Shown in pieces: positions 24,880 through 33,581 of a DNA stretch of 64,000 bases. The stretch spans positions 20,933 through 84,932 of the forward strand of contig JBOIDC010000003.1 of the NCBI GenBank assembly GCA_050740315.1, in the 5' to 3' direction. A program made the translations under genes and the position numbers. Source of the stretch: JACCYU01 sp050740315. Lineage in GTDB: Bacteria > Pseudomonadota > Gammaproteobacteria > JACCYU01. The notes below the pieces were generated by a model, which saw nothing but the letters and a program-made list of their open reading frames with translations, was not told where the DNA came from and searched no databases. Position 1 is the first letter of the stretch. Each line of letters begins with the position of its first letter.

Positions 24880-27129
24880 TCAGCTATAGGTAAGGTAAAT
24901 GAGCGGGAGCCATATGCCAAGGCCACTCCAGCATAATAATACTAACGCCCGCAGCGCTTCCCTTGAGACGCCGGATGTGCCAAAGACCCGTCTGTGCCCA
25001 AAGAAAAAAACCTCCTGCAGCATCAACAGCAGCAAGATTGCGTAACTGATCTTTTCTCGATAAGACCTCAGATCCCTGAAGGGCTCATATGCGTGCGCAA
25101 CCGACGCGAAATGCTTATACAGCGCTTTAACCTGCTGGCGAACATCAGCGCCGTGCTGCAACGCAAGCTCTATGCGGTTCGAATCCTTACCGTCTAGAAT
25201 CAACTTTTCACTATCCCGGCGCAGCGTGATCAGACCTTGTGGAAGCGGTAATTCCATTTCCCAGTTGCTTGAATTCTCCCATCGCGCCATCCTGTAGTTG
25301 ACTTCCAAGTTCGATGCGGTACCTGGTACGAGCTTCCAAACACTCGCTGTCCAGGCTTTGGCTGGCATCTCGATCGAGAAGGCCGGCGCCTTGCGAATGT
25401 CGTTGAAATCCGCGACCCAACCGGCGAACGGTGTCCGGCTGCCGGTTACGCGGTCGACAGTCACGCCATCGCTGCCCCGAATGGAGAGGTCAAGCGCCGT
25501 ATGAGATCGCGAACCACGCAAGCGATAACCATGCTTCACGCCGGTCGGCTCAACAGTGATATTGGGACTGGCGGTCCATACGACCCGCGAATGGTGGTCC
25601 GTGGGATCGGCGACCTCATCGATAATAAGCCAGGTATCGCCCATCAACTGCATGATTTGTCGTCTGGCTCGATACCCGTCGGGCCCCGCCCGCTGCAACT
25701 CCAGAAACGCGAGATCGTCAGACCATCCCTGATACAGAACTCTCGTGTCGCGCTCCGAGTTCTTAGGCTCGTCCACCCGATGAGGTGCGTTGGATCCTTG
25801 CCAGGATTGAGCCTGCTCGTACAGTTCATCGCCATAAGGCCAGTAGCCGACGTTCGTCCACCAGTCCTGTCCGTGCGCCCATAACAACACGCTCATCTCG
25901 TCCGCGTGCTTGTGGCCGTGGCCCGGGAAGCGAGACCAGGCGATGACCGTCTGCGCCAGGTTATTGGGCCGAGCCTTATCTTGAAACTTGTCCCACCATA
26001 CCGAATATCCGCTGATCGCGGCGATAAAGCTCGAACGCGAACGGGCTTGGCCGCCATATGTCTTGAAACCTTCCGTTTCCTCCCGCAATTTGAAATCTGC
26101 GAGTTGCGGTGTATCCGTCGCGCCGCCTGTTGTGTTGCCAAACCTCGGCAAGCTTCCGTCGGGACGCTTTATCTGCGCCAGGAAATCGATAGCTTTCGCG
26201 TATTTTTCACGCCACTCTGAAGGCACGGCAAGACTCAGCGTGCGCATGCGCTTAAAGATCTCCCTTAAAAGCATGACGCCCACGGCGTGATAGCCGGCGG
26301 AGTGCTCCAGCACGACGCCTTCGGGACTGACGTAGAACTTGAGCTGATCCGTGAGTCTCTTTACGACCAGCTTCTGATAGCGGCTGGTGCCCGGCAGCTC
26401 CGGAAACGCAACGCATAGCTGGAGCAAAGCCAGGTTCTGCATCACCCCATGATTGGTGGCGAACGTAAAATGCCCGGGCTTAGCCAGGAACTCGGCATGA
26501 CGTGCTACCGCTTGCATGAGCATCTTTGCCGTATGTGGGTCGTAGCTGGAATGCGAGCGATACTGGCGCCAGAAGCGACTCAGGACAAAAACCCTGGCCG
26601 CGATCGCGTGGTCATTCCACAAAAAATCATTCGACAGCCAGGTTTCGCGTTCAAACTGGGAGAACCGGACCACATACTCACGAGCCGCATCGAAATATCG
26701 TTGTTTTCCCGTCGCTGCATAAGCCGCGAGCAGAATGTCGGGCACGATCAGACTCGCGACATGCAGGCTTAGCGTCGGCGACGCCTGGTCGAGATCAGCT
26801 GCCGAGAATGACGGCGTGACCGCTGCCGTCGGATATCCATGCAGCGCCAGCTTACCGGCCAGAATCTCATCCGACAGCCGCGCCGCCTGCATCCCGTCTT
26901 CGGCATAGTTGAAGCCTAGAATGAGTGAACTTGCATTTACTTCATCGAGCCCGAGGTCGGACGGGATATGCCTTAAGTCCGCAACGAGTTCATCGGATAA
27001 GCTCGGCGTCGCAACATAGTAGTGATTGATCTCCGGTATCCATATCAGTACGAAGACGAGGAATGGCGACAGCAACGTGGCGGGCACAAGCCAGCGCCGA
27101 AAACCTCGCTCTCTCAGTATCCTTATCAC
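24880..27129 (-). CDS. Heparinase II/III-like polysaccharide lyase with membrane anchors
   Basis: 749 residues, GTG start. One membrane helix near the N-terminus (about 13-32) and two hydrophobic segments at the C-terminus (about 685-705 and 720-745) frame a large periplasmic part. An alpha-toroid region (about 60-330) contains TNHGVMQNLALL and LEHSAGYHAVGV, whose His and Tyr correspond to the usual catalytic pair. A beta-sandwich region begins near GHGHKHADEMSVLLWAHGQDWW, the Heparinase II/III motif. It may trim or turn over the EPS in the periplasm. XrtA loci often carry such a protein. Three-helix anchoring is less common than the soluble secreted form. It lies 41 bases after the GT4 gene and ends the minus-strand series that begins at 33.4 kb. 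Confidence 0.85.
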   Translation of the reverse strand: MIRILRERGFRRWLVPATLLSPFLVFVLIWIPEINHYYVATPSLSDELVADLRHIPSDLGLDEVNASSLILGFNYAEDGMQAARLSDEILAGKLALHGYPTAAVTPSFSAADLDQASPTLSLHVASLIVPDILLAAYAATGKQRYFDAAREYVVRFSQFERETWLSNDFLWNDHAIAARVFVLSRFWRQYRSHSSYDPHTAKMLMQAVARHAEFLAKPGHFTFATNHGVMQNLALLQLCVAFPELPGTSRYQKLVVKRLTDQLKFYVSPEGVVLEHSAGYHAVGVMLLREIFKRMRTLSLAVPSEWREKYAKAIDFLAQIKRPDGSLPRFGNTTGGATDTPQLADFKLREETEGFKTYGGQARSRSSFIAAISGYSVWWDKFQDKARPNNLAQTVIAWSRFPGHGHKHADEMSVLLWAHGQDWWTNVGYWPYGDELYEQAQSWQGSNAPHRVDEPKNSERDTRVLYQGWSDDLAFLELQRAGPDGYRARRQIMQLMGDTWLIIDEVADPTDHHSRVVWTASPNITVEPTGVKHGYRLRGSRSHTALDLSIRGSDGVTVDRVTGSRTPFAGWVADFNDIRKAPAFSIEMPAKAWTASVWKLVPGTASNLEVNYRMARWENSSNWEMELPLPQGLITLRRDSEKLILDGKDSNRIELALQHGADVRQQVKALYKHFASVAHAYEPFRDLRSYREKISYAILLLLMLQEVFFFGHRRVFGTSGVSREALRALVLLCWSGLGIWLPLIYLTYS

Positions 27130-27170
27130 GCGGATCCGGCTTCGAAAGAGACCCGACGCACACGCAGCAA

Positions 27171-28445
27171 TCAGGAAAGCTCAAGCTGCGATTGCCGCTG
27201 CCGCGCCGTTACCACGTTCAGGAGACCAGCCAGCTCGGCGCAGCGCTGCTGCCGGGAATGGCGCGCGACGACATCTTGCGCGGGCGCATGCGCTCTGCCC
27301 GTACGGATATCGCTTATAAATTGCGTCAGCACGCCGCCGATGGCGCCGGCGTCATCCAGCGGCGCAATGCTTGCTACGCCGCAGTCCCTCAGGACTGCCG
27401 CCGTGTCGCCCAAGATATCGGTTAAGCCTAGAATCGGGCGACCGGCGCGCAGGTACTCGTAAAGCTTGGCGGGTACCTGATTGTTGCAGTTCGCTGCCTG
27501 CAGGATCAGTAAACCATCCGCATTCATCATCTCGGTCAGCGCGGCCCGATGGGACATTGCGGGGGCCAGGGTGACAAGATCATGCAGCCCCATCATCTCG
27601 AGCAGCGGCCGATAAAAATCATCGTGACCGGTTTTCCGCAAGGTGATGTGCAGTCGATCAGCATCGATCAAGCCTCGCGCCCTGAGCGTGGCCAGCGCGC
27701 GAAAGAAATGCGTCGGATCACGCTCTGAAGGATAGAGCACACCACTGTGGAGCAGCTCCAAACGCTGATTTCCGTACGTTCGTGCGTCGCTACGAGCTGG
27801 CGTGGCGCAGAAATCTTCCTCGTCAAATCCATTAGGCAGATTCACCCAATACGGTCGCGCGAGTTCACGATACCGGCTTTGATACAAGCGCAAGGCGCCG
27901 GCCGTCGTGAAGGTGGCGGCCGCGGCGTGCGTTAGCGTACGCCGCTCGATCCATTGACAAACGCGGCGTGTCCATATGTCTTCTGGATAATCTACGTCGG
28001 TCATGGGATCACGAAAGTCGGCGATCCAGGGCAATCCGGTTGCCCGATGCACACTGAGCGCGATCAGGTGCGCAGTTGCGATTGGATATGTGGACCAGAT
28101 CGCGGCGGGCCGCCAGCGGCGAATCAGTCCTATAGCCGCAGTCACAGCGCCTGCCCACCAGCTTAGCCATCGATCGGGTCTGGCAAGCCAGCCGGGATAG
28201 CGACCGGTAACTGCAAGATGCCGCGCTGCATCCAGCGCGAATGCACGCTTGACGACCACGTCCGGCGGTATCTGCACCAGCATTTCGTGGGAAGTGGTTT
28301 CGTACGCGCGGGCGCTCGCGGTAAGAACCAGGGGATGCCATTCATGCTCGCGTAGATACCGCGAAAACTTCAGACCACGCTGGACGCCGCTGCTACCACT
28401 CATGGGCGGATAGTGGAACACGATCATCAGTACACGCTTTACCAT
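27171..28445 (-). CDS. Glycosyltransferase family 4
   Basis: 424 residues from ATG 28445, which lies inside the last codons of the upstream hydrolase (ATG overlaps TGGTAA); the frame is open further upstream. Features of GT-B enzymes: N-terminal VLMIVFHYPPMSGSSGVQRGLKF, PWIADFRDPM, then LHSGVLYPSERDP at the start of the donor domain, and PAKLYEYLRAGRPILGL with the donor-binding Glu. It probably adds a sugar to the lipid-linked unit at the cytoplasmic face. Placed directly after the two hydrolase genes and ACP, as in other XrtA loci, so it likely belongs to the same operon. Confidence 0.88.
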   Translation of the reverse strand: MVKRVLMIVFHYPPMSGSSGVQRGLKFSRYLREHEWHPLVLTASARAYETTSHEMLVQIPPDVVVKRAFALDAARHLAVTGRYPGWLARPDRWLSWWAGAVTAAIGLIRRWRPAAIWSTYPIATAHLIALSVHRATGLPWIADFRDPMTDVDYPEDIWTRRVCQWIERRTLTHAAAATFTTAGALRLYQSRYRELARPYWVNLPNGFDEEDFCATPARSDARTYGNQRLELLHSGVLYPSERDPTHFFRALATLRARGLIDADRLHITLRKTGHDDFYRPLLEMMGLHDLVTLAPAMSHRAALTEMMNADGLLILQAANCNNQVPAKLYEYLRAGRPILGLTDILGDTAAVLRDCGVASIAPLDDAGAIGGVLTQFISDIRTGRAHAPAQDVVARHSRQQRCAELAGLLNVVTARQRQSQLELS

Positions 28446-29293
28446 GACTGCATCCATTCGGTGGTCCAGGCCGCGACCTGGTCGCGCCATACGCGCCTGG
28501 AAAACGTATGGTTGGCTTCGATCAGATCCCGGCGCTCTACTCTTTCCCGCGTCAGCGCGCGACGCCAGCTTCGGGACGCCGAAACGAGGTCCTTAAATTC
28601 TCCAGCGGTGAGATCCTGACCACTCAGGATCACCAATACATAACCCTTGAACCGCTCAAGCCCATTGAGCATCCGCTGCGGGAAACGCGCTGTACTGCTG
28701 CGGTCATTTTTCTGCTCACCCGCCCAGGCAGTTTGCATATTGCATGCTAACGACCGTACGGACTTCATCGCTGCAAATCGCCCTTGAAGTAGCTTCCTCC
28801 AGAACTCGCCATCCGTGAGCCGCTGCAGGTAGTAATGCCGCAGGTAGGATTTTGCCAGCCCCTGTTCTGTCCTGACCCACGGATTCAACAGCACCACACC
28901 CGCAATCCTTGCATCTCGATGCGCATACAGCAGAATCGCGGATGCCGCATCGCATAGCCCCCATAGCACAACTTCCTCGACAGCCGGCAATTGTTCAATG
29001 AGTGCATCGACCGCGCTGCGAATGTCGTCATCGATCTGTTCAAAAGCGCGCGGCTCGCCTCCACTGTCGCCCATGCCTCGATAATCGAAACGCATCACGG
29101 CAAAGCCCGACGCCGCAACCTCTCTGGCCAGAAGCACGAACTGGCGGTGACTTCCAACTCGATACTGCGGGCCACCGACCACTAAAAGCATTCCCCGCTT
29201 GGTCGCGCGTGTCGGATGATGAAGAACCCCTAGCAGCCGCGCGTCTCCGCACGCAAACACCAGGGCTGTTTCAACGGGCTCAGCCACGCGCAT
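28439..29293 (-). CDS. Alpha/beta hydrolase 1, exosortase A system-associated
   Basis: 284 residues using ATG 29293, which begins the conserved segment MRVAEPVETALVFACG and overlaps the previous gene by 14 bases; longer starts up to 29398 are open. Typical alpha/beta-hydrolase features: VVGGPQYRVGSHRQF for the oxyanion region, FDYRGMGDSGG, WGLCDAASA at the nucleophile elbow and NHTFSRR near the catalytic His. The elbow reads G-L-C-D-A, so Cys replaces the usual Ser, as in dienelactone-hydrolase-like members. This is the TIGR03100 type that accompanies XrtA. Probably releases or transfers acyl groups made with the ACP and ligase; substrate unknown. Confidence 0.88.
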   Translation of the reverse strand: MRVAEPVETALVFACGDARLLGVLHHPTRATKRGMLLVVGGPQYRVGSHRQFVLLAREVAASGFAVMRFDYRGMGDSGGEPRAFEQIDDDIRSAVDALIEQLPAVEEVVLWGLCDAASAILLYAHRDARIAGVVLLNPWVRTEQGLAKSYLRHYYLQRLTDGEFWRKLLQGRFAAMKSVRSLACNMQTAWAGEQKNDRSSTARFPQRMLNGLERFKGYVLVILSGQDLTAGEFKDLVSASRSWRRALTRERVERRDLIEANHTFSRRVWRDQVAAWTTEWMQSW

Positions 29294-30107
29294 TTCGTGT
29301 GAGGAAGCTCGTGGTTTCATCCAACAGTCCGGGGACCACGGAGATTTCCTGAAGCGTCCAGAACGCATCGCCTTGTATGGCTTTGTCATGAACGTCAAAA
29401 CCTCGCTGTCGAAACGCTGCTATGCCCTTTTGGCTGGCCGCTGAGAGACCGGCACCTGCTGCAACGACTTCGATCCACAGAATCTCAATCGTTGGAGATA
29501 AGACAACCGCTTCCAAGCCACTCCTGCCGATCGCATTCGCCAGCTCCGGGGCCAGTTCGTAACCTGCCACCTCTACAGAATTGCCGTCCTCGAGCGTTCG
29601 ATGCAACGCCGCCGTGGATGATTGACTACCTTCCGCGCTGTTAATCAGGTCGGCTGCCAGACGCAGCCGAAGAAACTGAGTGAGCGCCTGCCTGCCGTTG
29701 GTCTGCGGCTGCCAGAGCACCAGGCGGCGCACCGGCAAAGACATCCGGGGCAGACACTCGGCGGCCAGCAGAGCGCCGAGTCGCAGAGCGATAACCGAGC
29801 ACCTCCGCGCGCCGAGAGTTCGCGCAACCATCACACACGACAGAATATCGTCCCGCCAGATCTCCCAGCGCGCATCGACGAAATCCCCGCCGCTATCGCC
29901 AGTTCCGTAGAGATCCGGCAGCAAAACCGTGAAGCCGCGCATCGCCAGACGCTGCGCCTGCAGCGACAACATCCGCCGTGACTTATTCATCTCCTCGGCG
30001 AATGGCGGAATCATCAAGACTACCTCGTCCGTTCGAGACGCCGCGGTCGGCCCATATTGCATCAGCGAGATCCTGCCTTTGCCTCCCTCGATAAGAAGGG
30101 GTCGCAT
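29280..30107 (-). CDS. Alpha/beta hydrolase 2, exosortase A system-associated
   Basis: 275 residues from ATG 30107, preceded by GGAG at 6 bases; an ATG at 30140 would overlap the ACP gene. Sequence follows the TIGR03101 pattern: MRPLLIEGGKGRISLMQYG, VLMIPPFAEEMNKSRRM, LLPDLYGTGDSGGDF, and a nucleophile-elbow region RCSVIALRLGALLA in which the central nucleophile is not obvious (A-L-R-L-G). The catalytic Ser may therefore be absent, and a non-hydrolytic role is possible. It lies between the ACP and hydrolase 1 genes with an overlap into the latter, so the three are co-translated. Probably handles an acyl or aminoacyl-ACP intermediate. Confidence 0.87.
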   Translation of the reverse strand: MRPLLIEGGKGRISLMQYGPTAASRTDEVVLMIPPFAEEMNKSRRMLSLQAQRLAMRGFTVLLPDLYGTGDSGGDFVDARWEIWRDDILSCVMVARTLGARRCSVIALRLGALLAAECLPRMSLPVRRLVLWQPQTNGRQALTQFLRLRLAADLINSAEGSQSSTAALHRTLEDGNSVEVAGYELAPELANAIGRSGLEAVVLSPTIEILWIEVVAAGAGLSAASQKGIAAFRQRGFDVHDKAIQGDAFWTLQEISVVPGLLDETTSFLTRNARG

Positions 30108-30126
30108 CGACCACTCCACCGACGCT

Positions 30127-30381
30127 TCAAACCAGTGCAAGTTTATGTTCGACGAAGCGGCTGAGGCTGCCCATAGTCTTGAAGGTCTCGGCGTTGATCT
30201 CGTCGTCGTCTATCGTGAAACCGAAGTGGTCTTCCAGTGCGGTAATCACCGCCACTACCGCCATCGAATCTAGCTCGGGCAATGCACCGAGCAGTTGCGT
30301 CGTCTCCACAAGTCCGGCCGTACGCGCCCCAAGCATGAGCGTGCCGCCCAGGATATGTTTCACTTCATTCGTAACTGACAT
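30127..30381 (-). CDS. Acyl carrier protein of the XrtA module
   Basis: 84 residues with ribosome binding site GGGAG about 8 bases before ATG. The phosphopantetheine site is LPELDSMAVVAV with Ser39. Helical, acidic, normal ACP length. It probably carries the acyl or aminoacyl group activated by the AMP ligase at 13.8 kb; hydrolases 1 and 2 follow directly. In other XrtA loci ACP, ligase, decarboxylase and hydrolases are adjacent. Here the ligase-decarboxylase half is about 14 kb away on the other strand, across an accessory segment. No second ACP is seen in the window. Confidence 0.93.
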   Translation of the reverse strand: MSVTNEVKHILGGTLMLGARTAGLVETTQLLGALPELDSMAVVAVITALEDHFGFTIDDDEINAETFKTMGSLSRFVEHKLALV

Positions 30382-30405
30382 AACGTCATCTCCCTGCCGA
30401 GTCGT

Positions 30406-31509
30406 TCAGAAGCATCCTTCAGTGCGTCGTGTTTGCACCTCGAGTGCAGCCAGCTTGCGTTCCCGCCATTTTGTTTGCAAACGCCTGCGGACTTGCGTCA
30501 AACGGCGCATCGCGTCGTAGCGATAGTAGTTGACGTGATAAAGATTGCGGCTGCCGCTGCACCAGCGCGCGTCTTCGGCGGACGCATTCGTATAATTTTC
30601 GATGCGACCGATGTCCTTATCCGCAAAAGCCCACTCCAGCATGAGATAGTCAATCAGACGGCCCGGTGAGAGGCTCGCCACGGATTCATCATACGTGGTC
30701 TTGAGCACCACCAGCATTCGATTGCGGCTGATGGTCAGCAGAGAGGCCGCCAGCCGGTCATCCAGATAGAGCTGATAGATTCTTGCATCACCGGCGCGTG
30801 CAAAGCCCTGCAACACGCGCGTATAAAATTCACCCTGAACATTGTCGCTGTGGATAGCCGTGCCTTCCCTACCTTTCCAGCCGACGCTCTCAAGCTCTCC
30901 ATACTGACGAACCCCGGCGGGCATTGCCTCGTGATCGCGCAGCACTTCAAGCCGCCAGTTAATGCTGCTGGTCTCAAGCCGCCGGAAGATTCTTCTCACG
31001 TCTTGGCGGACCTTCTTGGCTCGCGTCTGCCAGAACGGCTCGAAGCTTCCATCTACATCGATATGAGTGGTTACCCAGTCGTTGATCTTCTCTATTCTCG
31101 GTTGGTGCGCGCTGCCCAGGAAACGCGAATACAACGGATCCTGCCGGGTCAGGCCGATCTGCCAGGCGAAGCCCGGCAATGACGCTAGAAGATCGTCCAG
31201 ACGCTTGCGCGCGCGTGGTGCGGAGCCGCGATCATCGATCATCAACGGACCCATCGTGGTCTGACCTGGCATGAAAAGCCGCCAGCGACCTTTACCGGTA
31301 CATTCGATCAGTGCTAAACCCTCGACCGTCCCATCAGCCCCCTCGCACATCGCAAGCTGGACATCCTTCGAGCCAAAACACTCATGCAAGGGCGCAACGA
31401 ACTCGACCTCAAGGAGGGGATGGCTCGCGTAACAGCGCGCGTTCAGTATCCGCCAGGCTTCGAGATAGCGGTCCAAAACGCAACTGCCCGGATGTAAGCG
31501 CCATGTCAT
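30406..31509 (-). CDS. GNAT/BcsL-like acyltransferase
   Basis: 367 residues. The FemAB/CelD-BcsL GNAT pattern is visible: RAKKVRQDVRRIFRRLE for the basic segment, ESVGWKGREGTAIHSD (the typical SWKG-like block), IYQLYLDDRLAASLLTI, VVLKTTYDESVASLSPGRLIDY for the acyl-CoA-binding turn, and RIENYTNA near the end. Similar proteins flank ACP genes in XrtA loci. It may use acyl-ACP from the gene 24 bases downstream as donor, which is inference from position. No membrane segment or signal peptide, so cytosolic. Acceptor is probably a lipid-linked sugar unit. Confidence 0.82.
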   Translation of the reverse strand: MTWRLHPGSCVLDRYLEAWRILNARCYASHPLLEVEFVAPLHECFGSKDVQLAMCEGADGTVEGLALIECTGKGRWRLFMPGQTTMGPLMIDDRGSAPRARKRLDDLLASLPGFAWQIGLTRQDPLYSRFLGSAHQPRIEKINDWVTTHIDVDGSFEPFWQTRAKKVRQDVRRIFRRLETSSINWRLEVLRDHEAMPAGVRQYGELESVGWKGREGTAIHSDNVQGEFYTRVLQGFARAGDARIYQLYLDDRLAASLLTISRNRMLVVLKTTYDESVASLSPGRLIDYLMLEWAFADKDIGRIENYTNASAEDARWCSGSRNLYHVNYYRYDAMRRLTQVRRRLQTKWRERKLAALEVQTRRTEGCF

Positions 31510-31541
31510 GAACGTGTTCTAAGGTGAGCGCAGCGCAATAA

Positions 31542-32729
31542 TTACCGCACCGTCTGCTTGATAGCCGCAATCATCCAATCCATCTCGTTATCGCGTAACT
31601 CTTGATGACACGGCAATTGCAACAGACTCTTCGAATAACGACGGCTGATCTCGCAGTCGCTGTCCGCCAGTTCCTCCCAGCGCCAGATTGGCACGCCCTT
31701 GCTCTTCAGAATGGGGAAAATCCTGTCCGGGTGCTCGAGCACGAGCGGAAACATGTACGGCACCACGTCTTCCGGTAAATGTCTGAACAGCGGTTTCGCG
31801 GTAGATAATTGCGAAAGCCCGCCAGCCATACGGCCATAGTTCTCTCGCCTTTTTTGGGCGATCGCCTCCTTCGTCGACAGGCGCATCAGGGCGCGAGACA
31901 CCAAGGACATGCGCGCGTGAACCCAACCGAGATCGAGATACTGGTAGCCGTCAGTCACGCTTGGGCCGATGGTCGACACATGCCGTTGCTGCTTGATCTT
32001 GCGCCATACCCTCGACTTGCATGCGACCAACGGCCGTAACACTATAGGCAGCGGTTTGAGCCTTGCGCTTGCCACGGCCAGCTCCACGACATCGAGCGCG
32101 CTCTTGAGTTCAAACGCCCAGTGCGCGGATTTCATTGCGAGCCCATTCAGGGAATGTCGCGCGGAGACGAGGTAACCACCGTCCTGGATGGCGAAGAACT
32201 TGCGCGCGCTCACAATCGCGTAATCCCCGTACGATCCTATGGGATGACCCTGCACCTCGCCAAAAAAAGCGTGAGCACAATCTTCGATCAGCACCACCCG
32301 ATACTTATCGCACAGCGCCCTCAGTGCGCGCATGTCCTGGTAGAAACCGAAGTAATGCGTGGCCAATACAGCTTTTACCGAACCGTCCAGTTTGGCGGCG
32401 ATGTCAGCAAGGTCAACCGAAGTGTCAGCATGGATGCGGTAGTAAACTGGGCGTACGCCAGCGGCCACAAACGGCTCTATCATGGATGTGCAGTGAAAAG
32501 CCGGCAGCAGAACCTTGTCACCGTCGCGCATGCCCGCATGCTCCAGGGCGAGCGCGATCGCGGCCGTGCCAGAGGTGACACTGACCGCCTCTCCCGCTTC
32601 GAGAACGCAGCGGAAACGTGGCGCGCGACGCGAACCAAAAAACGTGCGCCAAGACAACACCGGCAGCACCGGAATGGGCGGCCGGGCGTCGTCTGCATCG
32701 ATCGATGAATAGGAAACGATCTCTTCCAC
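31542..32729 (-). CDS. DegT/DnrJ/EryC1-type PLP aminotransferase-like protein
   Basis: 395 residues, GTG start at 32729. Fold-I aminotransferase of the sugar-aminotransferase family: VSVTSGTAAIALALEHAG near residue 50, LLPAFHCTSMIEPFVAAG, LIEDCAHAFFG around 146-156 (PLP-binding Asp), and SARKFFAIQDGGYLV with the candidate PLP Lys around 174-180. The Lys motif differs from the common SFxxxKxxxxGEGG, so activity is likely but not certain. These enzymes put an amino group on nucleotide-linked keto sugars. It lies between the GNAT and TPR genes in the same minus-strand run. Co-occurrence with the TPR protein suggests a conserved pair, which I cannot verify. Confidence 0.82.
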   Translation of the reverse strand: MEEIVSYSSIDADDARPPIPVLPVLSWRTFFGSRRAPRFRCVLEAGEAVSVTSGTAAIALALEHAGMRDGDKVLLPAFHCTSMIEPFVAAGVRPVYYRIHADTSVDLADIAAKLDGSVKAVLATHYFGFYQDMRALRALCDKYRVVLIEDCAHAFFGEVQGHPIGSYGDYAIVSARKFFAIQDGGYLVSARHSLNGLAMKSAHWAFELKSALDVVELAVASARLKPLPIVLRPLVACKSRVWRKIKQQRHVSTIGPSVTDGYQYLDLGWVHARMSLVSRALMRLSTKEAIAQKRRENYGRMAGGLSQLSTAKPLFRHLPEDVVPYMFPLVLEHPDRIFPILKSKGVPIWRWEELADSDCEISRRYSKSLLQLPCHQELRDNEMDWMIAAIKQTVR

Positions 32730-32747
32730 GCTTCGCCCCGTGTCGAG

Positions 32748-33425
32748 TTACGGTTGCGCCTGCGGAGTCTCAACGTGGCTGCTGCTCTCCTCCCACACGC
32801 CGAGTTCTTGGAGCCTTTCCCTAAGTCCCGGTAATGGATAGCCCAGCCTGTAGGCTTCCTGCGCGTGTTTGCGTGCCGCTTCGTGGTCCTTGACTGCGAG
32901 GCTGACCAGACCGAGGTTGTAATGTGCCTCGGCCGAGCTCGGCATGATCTTTACAGCTTGCTGGAGTTCTTCCAGCGATTCCTGCATGTCGCCGTTACCG
33001 TAGAGATAAATCCCGAACAGCATATGCACGACACCGTCAGTCGGCTTGAACTGTAGTGCGCGCTGGAAATAGCACTCCGGCGTCTTGTATCCGGACTGCT
33101 TGCCTGCCGGGTTCAGCTTGTGACGCAACATCGCGTATAAGGCGCGGTGATGGTTAGGAATCGCGCGTAGAGTGAAATCCAGGTCGTGCATCAAGTTTTC
33201 TGAGGTAGCCCCAGCCTGAAGTGCTTCGACTGATGGAGTAAAGTGCTCAGATGTGACTCTGTACATCTGATCTTGATGCTCGGAATTCGTGTAATCGAAA
33301 GGCCCGAAGCCGCCGCGATCAAACGGATCACCACAACCTTCGGCTACGGCTGGAATCGCTCCCGAACACGGCGACACAACGCCGCTGAGAGCCAACGCGA
33401 TCAAGAGCTGTCTTGCTTTCCCCAT
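32748..33425 (-). CDS. Exported tetratricopeptide (TPR) protein
   Basis: 225 residues. A signal peptide (MGKARQLLIALALSGVVSPCSG) is followed by GDPFDRGGFGPFDYTN and then about three helical repeats, including YFQRALQFKPTDGVVHMLFGIYLYGNG and LQQAVKIMPSSAEAHYNLGLVSLAVKDHEAA, which fit the TPR consensus. A short acidic and Pro-rich tail follows. It should sit in the periplasm or on the outer membrane and hold a protein partner, perhaps in polymer assembly. Position 18 bases upstream of the DegT-like gene suggests joint transcription; it is the first gene of the run that ends at 24.9 kb. Similar proteins accompany EPS loci, but no function is established. Confidence 0.82.
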   Translation of the reverse strand: MGKARQLLIALALSGVVSPCSGAIPAVAEGCGDPFDRGGFGPFDYTNSEHQDQMYRVTSEHFTPSVEALQAGATSENLMHDLDFTLRAIPNHHRALYAMLRHKLNPAGKQSGYKTPECYFQRALQFKPTDGVVHMLFGIYLYGNGDMQESLEELQQAVKIMPSSAEAHYNLGLVSLAVKDHEAARKHAQEAYRLGYPLPGLRERLQELGVWEESSSHVETPQAQP

Positions 33426-33581
33426 GACCTTGTTCTCTTATGCTTCAACTTGACTTAGCATTGCCGGGACGCAATCAAATCAGGCAGGCTTTTTAGCGGC
33501 CTCACCACGCGCAGTATATCATCCGCCTTCTGACGAGATGTTAACTACTGCTCATTACAGGGGATCAGCGGTATGGGGGGG

